Shown piece after piece: positions 9,102 through 21,700 of a stretch of 64,000 nucleotides of DNA. Under the pieces are notes generated by a model, which saw only the letters and a list, made by a program, of their open reading frames with translations, had not been told where the DNA came from and ran no database searches. Source of the DNA: Actinotalea sp. JY-7876 (GTDB lineage: Bacteria > Actinomycetota > Actinomycetes > Actinomycetales > Cellulomonadaceae). The position numbers and the translations under genes are program-made. Location of the stretch: assembly GCF_014042015.1 (NCBI RefSeq), contig NZ_CP059493.1:868001-932000 (forward strand), read 5' to 3'. Numbering within the stretch: position 1 is the stretch's first letter; each line of letters opens with the position of its first letter.

Positions 9102-10655
9102 ATGAGGATCGGTGTCCCGCGTGAGACGCGGGCGGGGGAGCGGCTCGTCGCCGCCACCCCCCAGACCGTGGGCCAGCTGCACAAGCTGGGGTACGAGGTG
9201 GTCGTCGAGTCGGGCGCCGGGGCGGGTGCCTCGTTCCCCGACGGCGCGTACGCCGAGGCGGGCGCGACGGTCGTCGACGCCGGGACGGCCTGGTCGAGCG
9301 ACGTCGTCGCCACCGTGACGGTGCCGCCGGAGGAGTCGCTGCCCGCGCTCGGGCTGCGCCCCGGCGCCGTGCTCATCGGGATGATGGCGCCGGCCGCCCG
9401 TCCCGGTCTGCTCGGCGCGCTCTCGGCGGCCGACGTCACCGGGCTGGCCCTCGACGCGGTGCCGCGCATCTCCCGCGCGCAGTCGCTCGACGTCCTGAGC
9501 ACGCTCTCGAACGTCGCCGGCTACCGCGCCGTGATCGAGGCCGCGGAGGAGTACGGCGGCATGTTCACCGGCCAGGTGACCGCCGCCGGCAAGACCGCGC
9601 CGGCCGAGGTCTTCGTCATCGGTGCCGGTGTGGCGGGCCTGGCCGCGATCGGCGCGGCCGTGAGCCTGGGTGCGCGGGTCCGTGCCTACGACGTGCGGCC
9701 CGAGGTCGCCGAGCAGATCGAGTCCATGGGTGCGCAGTTCGTGCGCGCCGAGGTGCCCGGGGCTGCGTCCGGGCCCAGCGCCGACGGCTACGCCGACGCG
9801 CTGACCGCCGAGCAGGAGGCCGCCGTCGCGCGCATGTACGCGCAGGAGACGGCCCGCGCCGACGTCGTCATCACCACCGCGCTGGTCCGCGGCACCGCCC
9901 CGACGACCATCACCTCCGCGATGGTCGCCGCGATGCGGCCGGGCAGCGTCGTCGTGGACCTCGCCGCCTCGGGCGGGGGCAACTGCGAGCGCACCGTCCC
10001 CGGGGAGCGCGTCGTCACCGAGAACGGCGTCGTCGTGCTCGGCTGGACGGACCTGACCAGCCGCATGCCGCGCCACACGTCCCAGCTGTTCGGCACGAAC
10101 GTGGTCAACCTCCTCGCGCTCCTGACGCCCGAGAAGGACGGCGAGCCCGTCCTGGACCTCACGGACCCGGTGCAGCGCGGGATGACCGTCGCGCACGAGG
10201 GCCAGGTGCTGTGGCCGCCGCCCCCGGTGCAGGTGTCCGCCGCGCCGGCGACGACGCCCGCCGCGCCGCAGGCCGCACCCGCGGTGGACCCCCGGGCGGC
10301 CGCGCGCCGGCGGACGCGGTCCACGGTCCTCGCGGGACTGGGCGCCGTGCTCGTCACGCTGGCGCTGTCGTTCGCGCCACCGGACCTGCACGGGCACGTC
10401 ATGGTGCTCGCGCTCGCGGTGGTCGCCGGCTACTACGTGATCTCCAACGTCACGCACGCGCTGCACACGCCGCTCATGGCGCAGACCAACGCCGTGTCGG
10501 GGATCATCCTCGTCGGCGCGCTGCTGCAGCTCGGCTCGGACAACCTGCTCGTCACGATCCTCGCCTTCGTCGCGGCGACCGTCGCGAGCATCAACATCTT
10601 CGGTGGCTTCCTCGTCGCCCACCGGATGATCTCGATGTTCCGGAAGGACGGCTGA
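9102..10655 (+). CDS. pntA: NAD(P) transhydrogenase alpha subunit (dI plus membrane segment fused)
   Basis: The 517-residue product has an alanine-dehydrogenase-like NAD-binding domain I (starts [26 protein letters not shown] Rossmann loop near residues 170-185; SRMPRHTSQ near 325), a Pro/Ala linker (about 385-410) and a membrane segment of three to four helices to the end. It is the alpha subunit of the proton-driven NADH to NADP+ transhydrogenase. M. tuberculosis splits this subunit into two genes; here the parts are fused as in E. coli. GGGGAGG precedes the ATG. pntB starts one base after its stop. Confidence 0.95.
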   Translation: MRIGVPRETRAGERLVAATPQTVGQLHKLGYEVVVESGAGAGASFPDGAYAEAGATVVDAGTAWSSDVVATVTVPPEESLPALGLRPGAVLIGMMAPAARPGLLGALSAADVTGLALDAVPRISRAQSLDVLSTLSNVAGYRAVIEAAEEYGGMFTGQVTAAGKTAPAEVFVIGAGVAGLAAIGAAVSLGARVRAYDVRPEVAEQIESMGAQFVRAEVPGAASGPSADGYADALTAEQEAAVARMYAQETARADVVITTALVRGTAPTTITSAMVAAMRPGSVVVDLAASGGGNCERTVPGERVVTENGVVVLGWTDLTSRMPRHTSQLFGTNVVNLLALLTPEKDGEPVLDLTDPVQRGMTVAHEGQVLWPPPPVQVSAAPATTPAAPQAAPAVDPRAAARRRTRSTVLAGLGAVLVTLALSFAPPDLHGHVMVLALAVVAGYYVISNVTHALHTPLMAQTNAVSGIILVGALLQLGSDNLLVTILAFVAATVASINIFGGFLVAHRMISMFRKDG

Positions 10656-10656
10656 G

Positions 10657-13688
<3,032 letters not shown>

Positions 13689-13717
13689 GGTAGCGCCCGC
13701 CACGGGCAGAGCAGATC

Positions 13718-13756
13718 CGCGAGGCCCCGGTCGACGACGTCGACCGGGGCCTCGCG
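13718..13756 (+). terminator. Long hairpin terminator after eno
   Basis: A near-perfect palindrome with 19-base arms (CGCGAGGCCCCGGTCGACG and its complement around a single A) lies 30 bases after the enolase stop. There is no U-tract, which is common for actinobacterial terminators. Confidence 0.8.
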
Positions 13757-13835
13757 CCGTCCCGGACCCCCCGGCAACGCGCCCGGGACCCCGGCGATGC
13801 CCGGCGCACCCCCCGCGACGAGGCACAATCGAGGC

Positions 13836-14537
13836 ATGTCCCGCCGGCCCTCGCTCTCCCGCGCCCTGCGTGGCCGCGCCCCCGCGAGCGGCACGGCGAC
13901 GGGTGCCGCGGCGGGCCGCGGACGTGGCGCTCCGGCGCGACCCGCACGCTCGGGCCGCCGTCCGGCCGCCGACCGCCCGGCACAGCGCCCGGGCTCGGTG
14001 CGGCCGCCGTCGGGCCGTGCGGTGCGGACGGAGGAGGACGACGAGCCGCGTCCGCTGCACCTCGCGCGCCTGATCTCGGTGCGCGCCCTCGTGCTCTCCG
14101 TCGTCCTGCTCGTGGGCTTCACCATGCTCTTCCCCACGCTGCGCGCCTACCTGGCACAGCAGGCGGAGCTCGACGCGCTCGCCCGTGAGGTGGCGGCCGC
14201 CGAGCAGGCGGAGGAGGACCTCGCCGCCGAGCGGGACCGCTGGGCGGACCCGGCCTACGTGGAGGCGCAGGCGCGCGACCGGCTCAACTACGTCCACCCG
14301 GACGAGACGTCCTACCGCGTGATCGACCCCGAGACGGTCGTCGAGACGCCGCTGCAGAGCGCCACGCACGGTCCGGTCGCGGGACCCGCGCTGCCGGCCG
14401 GAGGCGCGGTGGCCCCCTGGTACGCGACGGTCTGGGAGTCCGTGCAGCTCGCCGGCGATGCTCCGGTGCCGGACCCGGAGGCGAGCGAGCCGCTCCCGGG
14501 CGAGGCCGCCGCCACCGCGACGGAGCAGGCCCCGTGA
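13836..14537 (+). CDS. FtsB/DivIC-like septum formation initiator
   Basis: The 233-residue bitopic protein has a long basic, Pro/Arg/Gly-rich cytoplasmic N-terminus (1-75), one transmembrane helix (about 77-100), then a short coiled coil (about 103-135) ending in the DivIC motif YVEAQARDRLNYVHPDE, and an acidic external tail. It should join the FtsQ-FtsB-FtsL divisome complex. The N-terminal extension is typical of actinobacterial homologues. CACAAT lies 6 bases before the ATG and would give a leaderless transcript; GAGG is the only ribosome-site candidate. The stop overlaps the DUF501 gene start (GTGA). Confidence 0.85.
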   Translation: MSRRPSLSRALRGRAPASGTATGAAAGRGRGAPARPARSGRRPAADRPAQRPGSVRPPSGRAVRTEEDDEPRPLHLARLISVRALVLSVVLLVGFTMLFPTLRAYLAQQAELDALAREVAAAEQAEEDLAAERDRWADPAYVEAQARDRLNYVHPDETSYRVIDPETVVETPLQSATHGPVAGPALPAGGAVAPWYATVWESVQLAGDAPVPDPEASEPLPGEAAATATEQAP

Positions 14538-15052
14538 GCGCGCCCGGGACCACGCCGGGCGGACCGGCCGACGTCTCCGCCGCGGACCTCGCGACGCTCG
14601 AGCAGCAGCTCGGGCGGCCGGCCCGCGGGGTCGTCGGGATCGCGGCGCGGTGCGTGTGCGGACGTCCGACGGTCGTCCGCACGGCGCCCCGCCTGCCCGA
14701 CGGCACGCCCTTCCCGACGACGTTCTACCTCACGCACCCGGCCGCGGTGGCGGCCGTGTCGACGCTCGAGGCCTCCGGGATCATGAAGGAGATGAGCGCC
14801 CGCCTCGAGCAGGACGAGGACCTGGCCGCCGCGTACCGCGCCGCGCACGAGCACTACCTGCGCGAGCGCGCCACGCTGGGCGACCCGCCCGAGATCGCCG
14901 GCATCTCGGCCGGCGGGATGCCGACCCGCGTCAAGTGCCTGCACGTGCTCGTCGGCCACGCGCTGGCCGCCGGTCCGGGCGTGAACCCCCTCGGCGACGA
15001 GGCGCTCGCGCTCATCGCCGACACCTGGCGGCCGGACCGCTGCGTCTGCTGA
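14534..15052 (+). CDS. DUF501 family protein
   Basis: The 172-residue product matches the DUF501 family found in actinobacteria between the divIC-like gene and ppx. Conserved features are a CRCG-like knuckle (ARCVCGRPTVVRT), the FPTTFYLTHP segment, GMPTRVKCLHVLVGHALA and a C-terminal RPDRCVC. The conserved Cys and His residues hint at metal binding, but no activity is known. It starts at a GTG overlapping the previous stop and is followed 16 bases later by ppx, so it is probably part of the same operon. Confidence 0.88.
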   Translation: MSAPGTTPGGPADVSAADLATLEQQLGRPARGVVGIAARCVCGRPTVVRTAPRLPDGTPFPTTFYLTHPAAVAAVSTLEASGIMKEMSARLEQDEDLAAAYRAAHEHYLRERATLGDPPEIAGISAGGMPTRVKCLHVLVGHALAAGPGVNPLGDEALALIADTWRPDRCVC

Positions 15053-15068
15053 TGGCAGGCTTGTCCCC

Positions 15069-16052
15069 ATGACACGTGTGGCGGGCATCGACTGCGGGAC
15101 CAACTCGATCCGGCTCCTGGTGGCCGACGTCGACCTCGCGGCCGGGACGCTCGTCGACCTCGACCGCCGGATGCAGGTGGTCCGGCTCGGCCAGGGCGTG
15201 GACCGGACCGGGCGGCTCGCGCCGGAGGCGCTCGAGCGCACGCTCGCCGCCACCCGGGAGTACGCGCGCGTGTGCGCCGACCTCGGCGTGGAGCACCTGC
15301 GCTTCGTGGCCACCTCCGCCACCCGCGACGCCGAGAACCGTCAGGAGTTCGTGGACGGGGTCCGCGAGATCCTCGGCGTGGAGCCGGAGGTCGTCGACGG
15401 CCAGGAGGAGGCCGCGCTGTCGTTCCGGGGCGCGACGGGCGTCCTCGCCGGGAAGCACCCCGGCCCGTTCCTCGTCGTGGACCTCGGCGGCGGGTCGACC
15501 GAGCTCGTGCTCGGCACGACGTCGGTCGTGGCCGCGTCCTCGATGGACGTCGGCTGCGTGCGCCTCACCGAGCGCCACCTGCACAGCGACCCGCCGACCG
15601 ACGCCGAGGTCGCGGCCGCGAGCGCCGACGTCGCGGCCGCGCTGGACGCCGCGGCCGTGGTCGTTCCCCTCGGGCGGGCGGCGACGCTCGTGGGGCTCGC
15701 CGGCTCCGTCACGACGGTGACGGCGCACGCCCTGGAGCTCGACGCGTACGAGCCCGACCGCATCGACGGGGCCGTGCTGTGGGCGGACGCGGTGCTCGCC
15801 TCCTGCCGCTCGCTGCTGCGCATGAGCCGGACCCGCCGGGCGCGCGAGCCCTACATGCACCCGGGACGCGTCGACGTCATCGGGGCCGGCGCGCTCGTGT
15901 GGTCCGCCGTCGTCTCCCGCGTGCGCGCGGAGGTCGGCCGCGCCGGGGGTCGCCTGGACACCGTGGTGACCTCCGAGCACGACATCCTCGACGGCATCGC
16001 GTGGTCGGCCGCCGAGCGCGCGGCCGCCGAGCACGCCACCGCCCCGGCCTGA
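15069..16052 (+). CDS. Ppx/GppA family exopolyphosphatase
   Basis: The 327-residue protein belongs to the ASKHA-fold Ppx/GppA family, which hydrolyses terminal phosphates of polyphosphate or pppGpp. The phosphate-1 motif is GIDCGTNSIRLLV, the phosphate-2 motif is VVDLGGGSTELV, and the SATRDAENR and DGQEEA loops are intact. It lacks the C-terminal HD-like domain of long Ppx, like the short actinobacterial enzymes. A CAGGCT hexamer 7 bases before the ATG and the absence of a ribosome site suggest a leaderless option. Confidence 0.92.
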   Translation: MTRVAGIDCGTNSIRLLVADVDLAAGTLVDLDRRMQVVRLGQGVDRTGRLAPEALERTLAATREYARVCADLGVEHLRFVATSATRDAENRQEFVDGVREILGVEPEVVDGQEEAALSFRGATGVLAGKHPGPFLVVDLGGGSTELVLGTTSVVAASSMDVGCVRLTERHLHSDPPTDAEVAAASADVAAALDAAAVVVPLGRAATLVGLAGSVTTVTAHALELDAYEPDRIDGAVLWADAVLASCRSLLRMSRTRRAREPYMHPGRVDVIGAGALVWSAVVSRVRAEVGRAGGRLDTVVTSEHDILDGIAWSAAERAAAEHATAPA

Positions 16053-16103
16053 GGCCCGCCGCCACGCGCGGCGTGGAGGCGGACCCGCGGGCATGATCGG
16101 GGG

Positions 16104-16979
16104 ATGAGCGACGCACCGCGCGCGGGCGGGGACCCGCTGCCGCACCCGCGCACGCGTGTCGCCTTCCCCTCGCCCGTACCGCCGGGCACGGGGTGGCCCG
16201 GCGACGTCGCGACGCCGGCCACGCCGGTGGCCCGCACGCCCGCCGACGTCGCACGGCTCGCCGGCGCCGCCGCCGACCTGAGCGACCTGGACGCGGACTC
16301 GAGCGTGTGCCGCGCGTGCCCCCGCCTGGTCGCGTGGCGCGAGGAGGTCGCCGTCGTGAAGCGGCGCATGTTCCGCGACCAGCCGTACTGGGGCCGGCCG
16401 GCCGCGGGCTTCGGGGACCCCCGCGCGCGCCTGCTCGTCGCAGGGCTGGCCCCCGCCGCGCACGGCGCGAACCGCACGGGGCGGCTGTTCACGGGGGACC
16501 GATCGGGCGACTGGATCTTCGCGGCGCTGCACCGCGCGGGCGTCGCCGACCAGGCGGAGAGCGTCGACGCGGCGGACGGGATGGCGCTCCGGGGCGTGCG
16601 CATGGCCGCGGCCGTGCGCTGCGCCCCGCCCGACAACAAGCCCTCGCCGGCCGAGCGCGACGCGTGCGAGCCGTGGCTGCGCCGCGAGCTCGAGCTCACC
16701 GCCCCCACGGTCCGTGCCGTCCTCGCGCTCGGGGCCTTCGGCTGGGGAGCCGTGCTGGCCGTGGCGCGGTCGATGGGGTGGGACGTCCCGCGGCCCGCGC
16801 CGCGCTTCGGGCACGGCGCGCGCGTCGGGCTGGTGCGGCCCGACGGCGTCGTGGTGCACCTGGTCGGGAGCTACCACGTCTCGCAGCAGAACACCCAGAC
16901 GGGCCGCCTCACGCAGGCGATGCTCGACGAGGTGCTCGCGCTCGCCCTGCGGCTCGGCGGGGCAGCCGACGCGGGGTGA
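16104..16979 (+). CDS. Family 5 uracil-DNA glycosylase (UdgB type)
   Basis: The 291-residue protein resembles family 5 uracil-DNA glycosylases, which carry an iron-sulfur cluster and remove uracil and other deaminated bases. Cluster ligand candidates are in CRACPRL (about residues 69-75), [20 protein letters not shown] and related positions. The active-site loops [16 protein letters not shown] and the C-terminal [16 protein letters not shown] are clear. CATGAT lies 6 bases before the ATG, consistent with a leaderless start. It stands alone between ppx and ndh. Confidence 0.88.
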   Translation: MSDAPRAGGDPLPHPRTRVAFPSPVPPGTGWPGDVATPATPVARTPADVARLAGAAADLSDLDADSSVCRACPRLVAWREEVAVVKRRMFRDQPYWGRPAAGFGDPRARLLVAGLAPAAHGANRTGRLFTGDRSGDWIFAALHRAGVADQAESVDAADGMALRGVRMAAAVRCAPPDNKPSPAERDACEPWLRRELELTAPTVRAVLALGAFGWGAVLAVARSMGWDVPRPAPRFGHGARVGLVRPDGVVVHLVGSYHVSQQNTQTGRLTQAMLDEVLALALRLGGAADAG

Positions 16980-17064
16980 CGCGCGCCGGACCGGACGGGG
17001 GACAATCGTCCTACGACTGTGCCCGATGTCACGTCCATGCTCCGGGACCGCACCCCGCGGGACC

Positions 17065-17094
17065 TTGTGAATGTTTTCACACGGGGCGTACCGT
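17065..17094 (+). promoter_or_regulatory. Rex-like operator overlapping the ndh promoter
   Basis: TTGTGAATGTTTTCACAC (17065-17082) holds the inverted repeat TGTGAA-N4-TTCACA, the form reported for the Streptomyces redox repressor Rex. A -10-like TACCGT follows at 17089-17094, 7 bases before the ndh ATG. The operator would cover the -35 region, and transcription would begin at or next to the start codon. Confidence 0.75.
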
Positions 17095-17101
17095 GCCAGA
17101 C

Positions 17102-18547
17102 ATGACCCAGACCAGCGCCAGCACCGCCCCCGCCTCGCGCGCCCCGCGTCCGCGCACGGTGCCCCGCATCGTCATCCTCGGCGGCGGGTACGTGGGCTTC
17201 TACACGGCGCTGCGCCTGCGGCGCCGCCTGGGCAAGCGCGAGGCGGCGATCGTCGTCGTCGACCCGCGCTCGTACATGACGTACCAGCCCTTCCTGCCCG
17301 AGGCCGCGGCCGGCTCGCTCGAGCCGCGCCACGTCGTGGTCTCCCACCGGCGCGAGCTGGAGGGCGTCGACGTCCTGACGGGACGCGTCACCGAGATCCG
17401 CCACGCCGAGCGCCGGCTCGCGATCGCCCCGCTCGAGGGCGCGTCGTACGAGATCTCCTACGACCACCTCGTCGTCGCGCTGGGCTCCGTCTCGCGGACC
17501 CTGCCGATCCCCGGCCTCGCCGAGCAGGCGATGGGGTTCAAGCAGGTCGAGGAGGCGATCGCCCTGCGCAACCACGTGCTGTCCCGCCTCGACGTCGCGG
17601 CGTCCACCTGGGACCCCGAGCTGCGACGCCGGATGCTCACCTTCACCTTCGTCGGCGGCGGCTTCGCCGGCATCGAGGCGATCGCCGAGGTGGAGGACAT
17701 GGCCCGCGACGCCCTGCAGTACTACGAGAGCATCGAGCCGGGGGACCTGCGGTTCGTCATGATCGAGGGCTCGACGCGCATCCTCCCCGAGCTCGGCGAG
17801 GAGATGGGCGGGTACGCGCTCGAGCAGCTGCGCAAGCGCGGCCTCGAGGTGCACCTGTCGACGTTCCTGTCCTCGTGCGTCGACGGCCACGTCGTCACCT
17901 CGACGGGTCTCGAGTTCGACTCGGACACGATCGTGTGGACCGCCGGGGTCAAGGCGAACCCGGTGCTCGCCGACTCCGACCTGCCGCTGGACCGCATGGG
18001 CCGGGTCCTGGCGCTGCCGACACTGCAGGTCGCGACCGAGGACGGCACCGTCGTGGACGGCGCGTGGACCGCGGGCGACTGCGCCGCCGTCCCCGACCTC
18101 GCGAACCCCGGCAGCTTCTGCTCGCCGAGCGCGCAGCACGCCGTGCGCCAGGCGCGGCACCTGGGTGACAACCTCGCCAAGGCGCTGCGCAGCGCACCGG
18201 TCGCGGAGTACCGGCACAAGCACGTAGGCACGGTCGCGTCCCTGGGGCTCGGCAAGGGCGTGGCGCAGGTCTACGGGGTCAAGCTCCGCGGCTGGCCCGC
18301 GTGGTTCATGCACCGGACGTACCACATGGCCCAGATGCCGACCTTCAACCGGAAGGTGCGCATCGTGCTCGACTGGACGCTCGCGCTCTTCTTCCGCCGC
18401 GAGCTCGTCGCCCTCGGGCGCCTGCACGACCCGCGGGCGGAGTTCCGCGACGCCTCGGCGCCGCGGCCGAAGGCGGCGGGCCAGCCCGCCGACAAGGGCG
18501 AGCGTGTGGCGTCACCCGTCGGCTCCGGGGCGCGCGCCCAGCAGTAG
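17102..18547 (+). CDS. ndh: Type II NADH dehydrogenase (NDH-2)
   Basis: The 481-residue flavoprotein has two dinucleotide-binding folds: FAD at ILGGGYVGFYTALR (residues 25-38) and NADH at FVGGGFAGIEAIAE (about 183-196). A C-terminal amphipathic region (WPAWFMHRTYHMAQMPTFNRK) should attach it to the membrane. It passes electrons from NADH to quinone without pumping protons. No ribosome site precedes the ATG; the promoter spacing suggests a leaderless mRNA. The upstream Rex-like palindrome implies induction at a high NADH/NAD+ ratio. The last 40 residues are a low-complexity tail. Confidence 0.94.
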   Translation: MTQTSASTAPASRAPRPRTVPRIVILGGGYVGFYTALRLRRRLGKREAAIVVVDPRSYMTYQPFLPEAAAGSLEPRHVVVSHRRELEGVDVLTGRVTEIRHAERRLAIAPLEGASYEISYDHLVVALGSVSRTLPIPGLAEQAMGFKQVEEAIALRNHVLSRLDVAASTWDPELRRRMLTFTFVGGGFAGIEAIAEVEDMARDALQYYESIEPGDLRFVMIEGSTRILPELGEEMGGYALEQLRKRGLEVHLSTFLSSCVDGHVVTSTGLEFDSDTIVWTAGVKANPVLADSDLPLDRMGRVLALPTLQVATEDGTVVDGAWTAGDCAAVPDLANPGSFCSPSAQHAVRQARHLGDNLAKALRSAPVAEYRHKHVGTVASLGLGKGVAQVYGVKLRGWPAWFMHRTYHMAQMPTFNRKVRIVLDWTLALFFRRELVALGRLHDPRAEFRDASAPRPKAAGQPADKGERVASPVGSGARAQQ

Positions 18548-18596
18548 GGCGGTGCCGGGCGCGGCTCCGGCTCGCACTGGCAGGATGGCCGACGCC

Positions 18597-18670
18597 GCCC
18601 CCGTAGCCCAACCGGCAGAGGCAGCCGGCTTAAACCCGGTCCAGTGCAGGTTCGAACCCTGCCGGGGGCA
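18597..18670 (+). tRNA. tRNA with anticodon UAA and a short variable loop
   Basis: A complete cloverleaf can be drawn: 7-bp acceptor stem (GCCCCCG with CGGGGGC), D-arm with three clear pairs, anticodon stem GCCGG/CCGGT with loop CTTAAAC (anticodon TAA), variable loop of five bases (CCAGT), T-arm GCAGG-TTCGAAC-CCTGC and discriminator A. CCA is not encoded. The anticodon means leucine, but leucine tRNAs normally have a long variable arm, so the amino acid identity is uncertain. Confidence 0.85.
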
Positions 18671-18679
18671 CCCGCCGGC

Positions 18680-18690
18680 CGAAAGTTTCG
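18680..18690. promoter_or_regulatory. Xylanase-type operator, upstream copy
   Basis: CGAAAGTTTCG is a perfect CGAAA-N-TTTCG palindrome 108 bases before the xylanase ATG. This form matches the inverted repeats described upstream of Streptomyces xylanase genes. Confidence 0.65.
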
Positions 18691-18797
18691 AGCGTGCGCA
18701 AGGCGCGGGTCCTGGGGCCCGGGCCGCCACCTCTCGACAAACCACCCGATCGGCCCTAGCGTCGGCGCTTCAAGCCGTCTGTCGCAAAGGGGCGAAG

Positions 18798-21700
18798 ATG
18801 TCGCGCGTTCGAAATGTTTCGAGATGGGGAGCCGGGGCCCTCGCCCTCGTGCTCGCCGGAGGGGTCGGCTCCGCCGCCGCCCTCCCGCAGGACCCGGGGG
18901 CCACGGCCGCCGACGAGGGGACAGTCGTCCTCAGCAACGACTTCGAGGGCGCCGACGTCGCCCCGTGGGGACCGCGCGGGCCCGTGACCCTCGCGGTCAC
19001 CGCCGACGACGCACGCTCCGGGGCGCAGTCGATGCTCGTGAGCGGCCGCACCGGGGACTGGAACGGACCCGCCACCGACGCGCTCGCCCTGATGACGGGC
19101 GGGACCACCTACGACGTCTCCGCGTGGGTCAAGCTCGCGCCGGGCACCGCGGGCGAGTCCGCCGTCCACATCACCGTGGACGCCCCCGCCGCCGCGAACC
19201 CTTACGAGTGGGTCGGCGGCGCGGTCACCGTGACGGCCGACGAGTGGGTCGAGGTCGGCGGCACCTACACCCCCGCGGCCGGCCTCCCGGCCGCGAGCCT
19301 CTACCTCGAGGCCGCGCCGATCGACGGCGCGCACCCCTCCTTCCTCGTGGACGACGTGCGCATCGCGACGGCAGGCGGCGTCGTGGTCGAGCCGGGCTTC
19401 GTCCCCGGCGGCGCAGTGAACCCGAGCGCGACGCCGGTCGCCGCCGCTCAGGGCGAGGGTGACGTCGCCGCCCTGACGTTCGACGACGGCCCGAACCCCG
19501 GCGAGACGGACGAGCTGCTCGACTACCTCGCCGAGAACGACCTGCCCGCGGTCTTCTGCGTCATCGGCCAGAACATCACCGCACCCGGCGGTGCGGAGCT
19601 GCTGCGCCGGATCGTCGACGAGGGCCACACCCTCTGCAACCACACGACCGGCTACGCCGACATGGGCTCCTGGACCGCCGAGCAGGTGCAGGCGGACCTG
19701 GTCGAGAACCTGGCGATCATCCGCGAGGCGCTCGGTGACCCCGAGGCGACGGTGCCGTACTTCCGCGCGCCCAACGGCAGCTGGGGCGTGACGCCCCAGG
19801 TCGCCGTCGCGCTCGGCATGCAGCCGCTCGCCGTGACCGGCACGATCGACGACTGGACCACCCAGGACGTCCCGACCCTGACCGCCAACCTGCGGGCCGC
19901 GATGGTCCCGGGGCGCGTCGTCCTCGCGCACGACGGCGGCGGCCCCGACCGCACGGGCACCGTCGCGGCCGTGCGCACGGTCGTGAGCGAGCGCCTCGCC
20001 GAGGGCTGGTCCTTCACCCTCCCCGTCGGCGGCCTGTCGCCGCTGCCGGGGGACGGCGGGGGCGGGCAGGTCGTGCTCATCGACAGCGACTTCGAGGAGA
20101 CCCTCGAGCCGTGGACCGCGCGCGGCGCGGACGGCGCCCCGCAGGTCTCGCTCAGCCCCGACGCGCACGAGAGCACGCAGGCCGCGCTGGTCGAGGGCCG
20201 CACGCAGTCGTGGCACGGGCTCGCCACCGACGTGACCTCGCTCTTCGCGACCGGCACGACCTACCAGATCTCGGCGTGGGTCAAGCTCGCCGCCGGGGAG
20301 GCGCCGACCGACCTGCGGATCAGCGTCCAGCGCGACACCGACGGCGCGTCGGCGTACGACACGGTGGCCACGGCCACGGGCGTCACGGCCGGTGCGTGGG
20401 TGCAGGTCCAGGCGGCCTACACGATGACGGCCGCGGACTCCGCGCTGCTGTACGTCGAGTCGGCGTCCGGCACGCCGTCGTTCCTCGTGGACGACGTCCT
20501 GGTGACGGCGCAGGCGCCGTCGGACGTGCAGGACCTCACGCCGATCAAGGACACGGTCCCGTTCCCGATGGGTGTGGCGATCGACCAGCGCGAGACCGTC
20601 GGCGGCGCCGCCGAGCTGCTCACGCGCCACTTCGACCAGATCACGGGCGAGAACCACATGAAGCCCGAGGCCTGGTACGACGAGGACCGGACCTTCCGGC
20701 TCCACCCCGAGGCCGCCGCGCTCATGGAGTTCGCGCAGGAGAACGACCTGCGCGTCTACGGGCACGTCCTCGTCTGGCACAGCCAGACGCCGGAGTGGTT
20801 CTTCCAGGACGCGGCCGGCGCCCCGCTGCCCGCGGACGAGGCCGGCAAGCAGGAGCTGCGTGAGCGCCTGCGCACGCACGTCTTCGCCGTCGCCGAGTCG
20901 CTGAGCAGCGAGTACGGGCTCTTCGGCAGCGCCGAGAACCCGCTCGTCGCGTGGGACGTCGTCAACGAGGTCGTGGCCGACGGCCGCGAGTTCGAGGACG
21001 GGCTGCGGCGCAGCGAGTGGTACCGGATCCTCGGCGAGGAGTTCATCGACCTCGCGTTCGAGTACGCGGACGAGGCGTTCAACGACGTCTACGCCGCACC
21101 CGGCACCGACCGGCCGGTCACCCTGTTCATCAACGACTACAACACCGAGCAGGACGGCAAGCAGCAGCGCTACCACGCGCTGGTCGAGCGGCTGCTGGCG
21201 CGAGGTGTCCCCATCGACGGCGTCGGCCACCAGTTCCACACGAGCCTCGCGACCCCGGTCTCGGCGCTCGACGCCGCGCTCGACGCGTTCGAGGACCTCG
21301 GCCTGATCCAGGTGGTGACCGAGCTCGACGTCACGGTCGGCACCCCGGTGACCCAGGCCAACCTCGTCGAGCAGGGGTACTACTACCGCGACGCGTTCCG
21401 GATCTTCCGCGAGCACGCCGAGGACCTGTACTCCGTGACGATCTGGGGCCTGACCGACGACCGCAGCTGGCGCACCGAGCAGGCGCCCCTCGCGTTCGAC
21501 GCGCAGCTCCAGGCCAAGCCGGCGTACTACGGCGCCGTCGACGGCGACCTGCCCGCCCAGGTGCGCGCTGCCTTCGTCTTCGCCGGCGACGTCCCGCTGG
21601 ACGGCGCCGCGACGGCGTCGCCGGAGTGGGACCGGCTCCCGCTGCACGACGTCGGCGAGGCCGCGCAGTTCCAGCTCCGGTGGGCGCCGGACCACCTCAC

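Noticed and set aside
18597-18670. The tRNA read on the opposite strand
   Set aside because: The reverse complement does not give a conserved T-loop, U8 and U33 in the right places, while the plus strand does.
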